From assembly GCA_001796415.1 (NCBI GenBank), contig MGML01000037.1, positions 1 through 8,239 of the forward strand: a DNA stretch of 8,239 bases, read 5' to 3'. This DNA comes from Chloroflexi bacterium RBG_13_46_14 (GTDB taxonomy: Bacteria; Chloroflexota; Dehalococcoidia; Dehalococcoidales; UBA2162). Shown here piece after piece: positions 6,918 to 8,239 of the stretch (position 1 is the first letter of the stretch; every line of letters begins with the position of its first letter). A program made the translations under genes and the position numbers. The notes below the pieces were generated by a model. That model was given only the letters and a program-made list of their open reading frames with translations. It was not told the DNA's origin and searched no databases.

Positions 6918-7088
6918 ATGAATACCTCACAAGGTTCATTTGATACCCGTGAGTATTACGGAAATGAGAGAACCGGGAAGCTCATTCTTCCCGGTTCTGA
7001 CGTGTGCGGTTTAGTGAAAGATATACCGCCACTTTCCTCAGGAGGAAGGAGATGCAGAGAAATATATTCTCACATGAAGATACAATGA
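6918..7088 (+). CDS. Short hypothetical ORF (56 aa) with SD, doubtful
   Basis: ATG at 6918 follows AGGAG (6903-6907) by 10 nt. The 56-residue product begins MNTSQGSFDTREYYGN and shows no recognisable domain, signal peptide or membrane segment. The 12-bp hairpin at 6969-6998 lies within it (encoding about RTGKLILPGS), as does the TATACC/TCAGGAG segment that resembles 6743-6772. Structured RNA or repeat sequence explains these bases at least as well as coding. A leader peptide or gene relic is also possible. Confidence 0.18.
   Translation: MNTSQGSFDTREYYGNERTGKLILPGSDVCGLVKDIPPLSSGGRRCREIYSHMKIQ
6969..6998. repeat. Long perfect hairpin, copy 2 of the GAACCGGGAA arm family
   Basis: AGAACCGGGAAG (6969-6980) and CTTCCCGGTTCT (6987-6998) are perfect 12-nt reverse complements around the 6-nt loop CTCATT. 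Ten arm bases match the hairpin 283 nt upstream while the loops differ: the arms, not the loop, are shared. No T tract follows. Confidence 0.85.
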
Positions 7089-7114
7089 ATGAACAGTACC
7101 AAAATTATCAATAA
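7041..7114 (+). CDS. Very short ORF (20 aa) after a strong SD, doubtful
   Basis: GGAGGAAGGAG at 7041-7051 ends directly before ATG 7052, with GGAGG 6 nt upstream of it. The reading frame gives 20 codons (starting MQRNIFSHED) to TAA at 7112; the stated start includes the SD. The SD is among the strongest in the window yet serves almost nothing, suggesting a leader peptide or a gene whose body has been lost. It overlaps the end of the 56-aa ORF. Confidence 0.15.
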
Positions 7115-7237
7115 TAGTATCAAAAGGTTCGAATTTACTAACTTTAGTCTCAAAACTTGGTGGAGCTGAGGTATCAATATGTGGAACTCTAAAGGACTTT
7201 GATTTAGTTTTTAAACTCAGCATCTAACAGCAAACGG

Positions 7238-7263
7238 TCAAATCATTTGAGGTAATAATTACC
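7238..7263. repeat. Two abutting 13-bp palindromes
   Basis: TCAAAT-C-ATTTGA (7238-7250) is followed with no gap by GGTAAT-A-ATTACC (7251-7263). Each has perfect 6-bp arms around one central base. They lie 33 nt beyond the stop of the minus-strand DUF2812 gene. Neither makes a normal terminator hairpin, because the loop is too small and there is no T tract. Confidence 0.55.
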
Positions 7264-7295
7264 ATATTTTTCCTGTATCCTATCACTAGACTAAT

Positions 7296-7835
7296 TCAGC
7301 GAGATTCATTTTTCCTGAGGAATACCATAACCACTCCCAGCGTTATCATAATCACTCCGAAAAATGCTTCTGCAATAACAAGCTGGGTTCGGTCCGGGTT
7401 GGATAGCGTGTCAGCAAAAAATAAAAGTAGAATACCGATGGTCAAGACGGTAACGAGAAATATTATAAAAGAAACGGAGACTGCAGCAATTGTACGTCTA
7501 TTACGTTTTACTATACTTTCATGATCGCTAAACGCTTCCGGCCGTTCACCTTCATATTCCATACGCCAGAAATGAGCGCTTGCCATACGACCAAGGTATT
7601 CCCAGCCGAATTGCTCATATGTCGGTATGTATTCTTTGCGGGGTGAGACTTGCGGATCATAGACAAAACGATATCGTTTCGGTTCACCTTTTCTAAAGAC
7701 CATGAATATCGAACTCCACTGCCTGAAACGGTTGATGTGCCATCCATCCGCAGCCATTTGTTCAAGCCAGTTTTCATAATCAGACGGCAACAAGTAGCGA
7801 AATGCCGAGAATAAAACAATCTTTCTATCAGACAT
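7296..7835 (-). CDS. DUF2812-domain membrane protein
   Basis: 179 residues. A cytoplasmic N-terminal DUF2812 domain (about 1-95; landmarks NWLEQMAADGWHI, FRKGEPKRYRFVYD and YEQFGWEYLG) is followed by a basic linker and two predicted membrane helices, about 115-141 and 151-173, ending in a short charged tail. The molecular function of DUF2812 is unknown, but such genes very often sit beside a padR regulator, and a role in sensing or counteracting membrane stress has been only surmised. The ATG at 7835 is preferred because AAAGGAG ends 5 nt upstream of it; the GTG at 7841 abuts that site. The start lies 2 nt after the padR stop, with the SD inside the end of padR, so the two are translationally coupled. 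No clear terminator is visible downstream. Confidence 0.85.
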   Translation of the reverse strand: MSDRKIVLFSAFRYLLPSDYENWLEQMAADGWHINRFRQWSSIFMVFRKGEPKRYRFVYDPQVSPRKEYIPTYEQFGWEYLGRMASAHFWRMEYEGERPEAFSDHESIVKRNRRTIAAVSVSFIIFLVTVLTIGILLLFFADTLSNPDRTQLVIAEAFFGVIMITLGVVMVFLRKNESR

Positions 7836-7837
7836 GG

Positions 7838-8161
7838 TCACTCCTTTACGTTGTTATAAAGCTCGGTGATCCGTGCGATCTCTTCATGCAGTATCTCACT
7901 GCCTAATGGTGTGATGGCGTATATTTTCCGTCTTTCTTCTTCCCGTGCACTCCCTATCAGTCCATCGCTTTCGAGTTTTCCAAGGCTTGAATATACGGTT
8001 CCTGCCCCGAGAATGATGCGTCCTTTAGTCAGCTCTTTTACGTACTGCATAATGGCATAGCCGTGGCGTTCCTGCTTCAACGAGAAAAGAATATAAAACA
8101 TTGTCTCGCTCATTGGAATATACCGTTTTCGGGCTTTCTCCAGGTTATTATACTTATCCAT
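7838..8161 (-). CDS. PadR-family transcriptional regulator
   Basis: 107 residues, matching the small PadR subfamily (PadR-s1-like). A winged helix-turn-helix spans about 17-95: MSETMFYILFSLKQERHGYAI gives helix 1-2, LGAGTVYSSLGKLESDGLI the recognition helix (about 51-69), and RRKIYAITPLG the wing. A short C-terminal helix (90-106) is the usual dimerisation element. The ATG at 8161 has AAGAGG 5 nt upstream. First gene of the operon with the DUF2812 gene. A perfect palindrome overlaps its promoter, pointing to autorepression relieved by a ligand or stress signal not visible here. PadR proteins bind DNA as dimers at such sites. No evidence ties it to control of the FDH-metVF operon, which converges on it. 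Confidence 0.92.
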   Translation of the reverse strand: MDKYNNLEKARKRYIPMSETMFYILFSLKQERHGYAIMQYVKELTKGRIILGAGTVYSSLGKLESDGLIGSAREEERRKIYAITPLGSEILHEEIARITELYNNVKE

Positions 8162-8173
8162 TTTAGCCTCTTG

Positions 8174-8183
8174 TTATATCACG
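8174..8183. promoter_or_regulatory. Additional operator half-site over the transcription start
   Basis: TTATATCACG at 8174-8183 repeats exactly at 8189-8198, 15 bp apart. The extra copy covers the expected start site and lacks a matching second arm. It may bind a second PadR dimer weakly or cooperatively. Confidence 0.45.
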
Positions 8184-8187
8184 TCGT

Positions 8188-8216
8188 ATTATATCACGAT
8201 GTGATATAGTTGTCAA
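8188..8216 (-). promoter_or_regulatory. Consensus sigma70 promoter of the padR-DUF2812 operon
   Basis: On the minus strand, TTGACA (8216-8211) and TATAAT (8193-8188) are separated by exactly 17 nt: a perfect match to both consensus hexamers at ideal spacing. Transcription should start about 7 nt beyond the -10, near 8181, leaving a leader of about 20 nt to the padR ATG. So strong a promoter ahead of a regulator implies tight repression in its normal state. Confidence 0.85.
8190..8208. promoter_or_regulatory. Probable PadR operator (19-bp palindrome)
   Basis: TATATCAC-GAT-GTGATATA has perfect 8-bp arms around three bases. It fills the promoter spacer and overlaps the -10, so a bound dimer would block RNA polymerase. 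The autoregulatory role is inferred from position and from PadR family habit. Confidence 0.7.
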
Positions 8217-8239
8217 GTATGTGTCGTTTACCATTTGAG

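Larger units (their letters stand above)
6558..7295. other. Structured intergenic region between the metF operon and the convergent padR operon
   Basis: 738 bases with no ORF resembling a known family. It holds the metF terminator, a small 5-bp hairpin (TCAGG/CCTGA, 6641-6656), two long hairpins with related arms, a 5-bp hairpin at 6727-6742, an SD-covering hairpin, odd-centred palindromes at 6814-6830 and 7238-7263, three very short SD-preceded ORFs, and an A+T-rich tract from about 7085 to 7260. The many 6-nt-loop hairpins suggest a regulatory RNA, a repeat family or remnants of a small mobile element. I see no tRNA, rRNA or CRISPR here. Confidence 0.7.

Noticed and set aside
6686..6998. 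CRISPR array or tandem repeat
   Set aside because: Only two hairpin copies exist, 283 nt apart with different loops and without regular spacers.
7038..7223. Minus-strand 61-codon ORF as a real gene
   Set aside because: No convincing ribosome-binding site precedes its ATG at 7223 and no family is recognised; kept only as part of the A+T-rich island finding.
7866..8060. Plus-strand 64-codon ORF opposite padR
   Set aside because: It lies entirely antisense to the conserved winged-helix coding sequence and has no ribosome-binding site of note.

Overview
The window reads as a chromosomal segment of a strictly anaerobic bacterium that runs all or part of the Wood-Ljungdahl (acetyl-CoA) pathway. 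The evidence is a five-gene plus-strand operon: a formate-dehydrogenase-like molybdenum/tungsten subunit (5' end cut off), a NuoE-type subunit, a NuoF-GltD fusion, and the two MetVF-type methylenetetrahydrofolate reductase subunits (MetV, MetF). Shine-Dalgarno sites are clear. The padR promoter matches the bacterial sigma70 consensus exactly. A PadR/DUF2812 pair is most familiar from Firmicutes but also occurs elsewhere, so I do not name a phylum.

Bases 1-6557 hold the operon. Genes are tightly packed: the first two overlap by 8 nt, a 1-nt gap follows, then gaps of 30 and 16 nt. A convincing Rho-independent terminator sits at 6580-6620. The first three products look like one soluble flavin/iron-sulfur complex. 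NuoE plus the NuoF part form a HydBC/StnAB-like NADH module, the GltD part is an NADP(H)-type FAD module, and the FDH-like protein is a third redox module. MetVF lies downstream in the same transcript, so the complex probably supplies or balances electrons for methylene-THF reduction. Two points stand out. The residue aligned with the catalytic Arg333 of E. coli FdhF is Gln here. The GltD module replaces the C-terminal ferredoxin domain of HydB-type proteins, and its expected N-terminal CxxC pair is found at the extreme C-terminus.

Bases 6558-7295 contain no convincing protein gene but are rich in structure. There are two long hairpins sharing a GAACCGGGAA arm, an apparent imperfect duplication of about 100 bp around them, several odd-centred palindromes, a hairpin covering a Shine-Dalgarno, three very short ORFs with ribosome-binding sites, and an A+T-rich island of unknown origin.

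Bases 7296-8161 (minus strand) hold a convergent padR-DUF2812 operon. Its promoter (TTGACA, 17 nt, TATAAT) carries a 19-bp palindrome between and over its elements, which predicts autorepression by the PadR protein.
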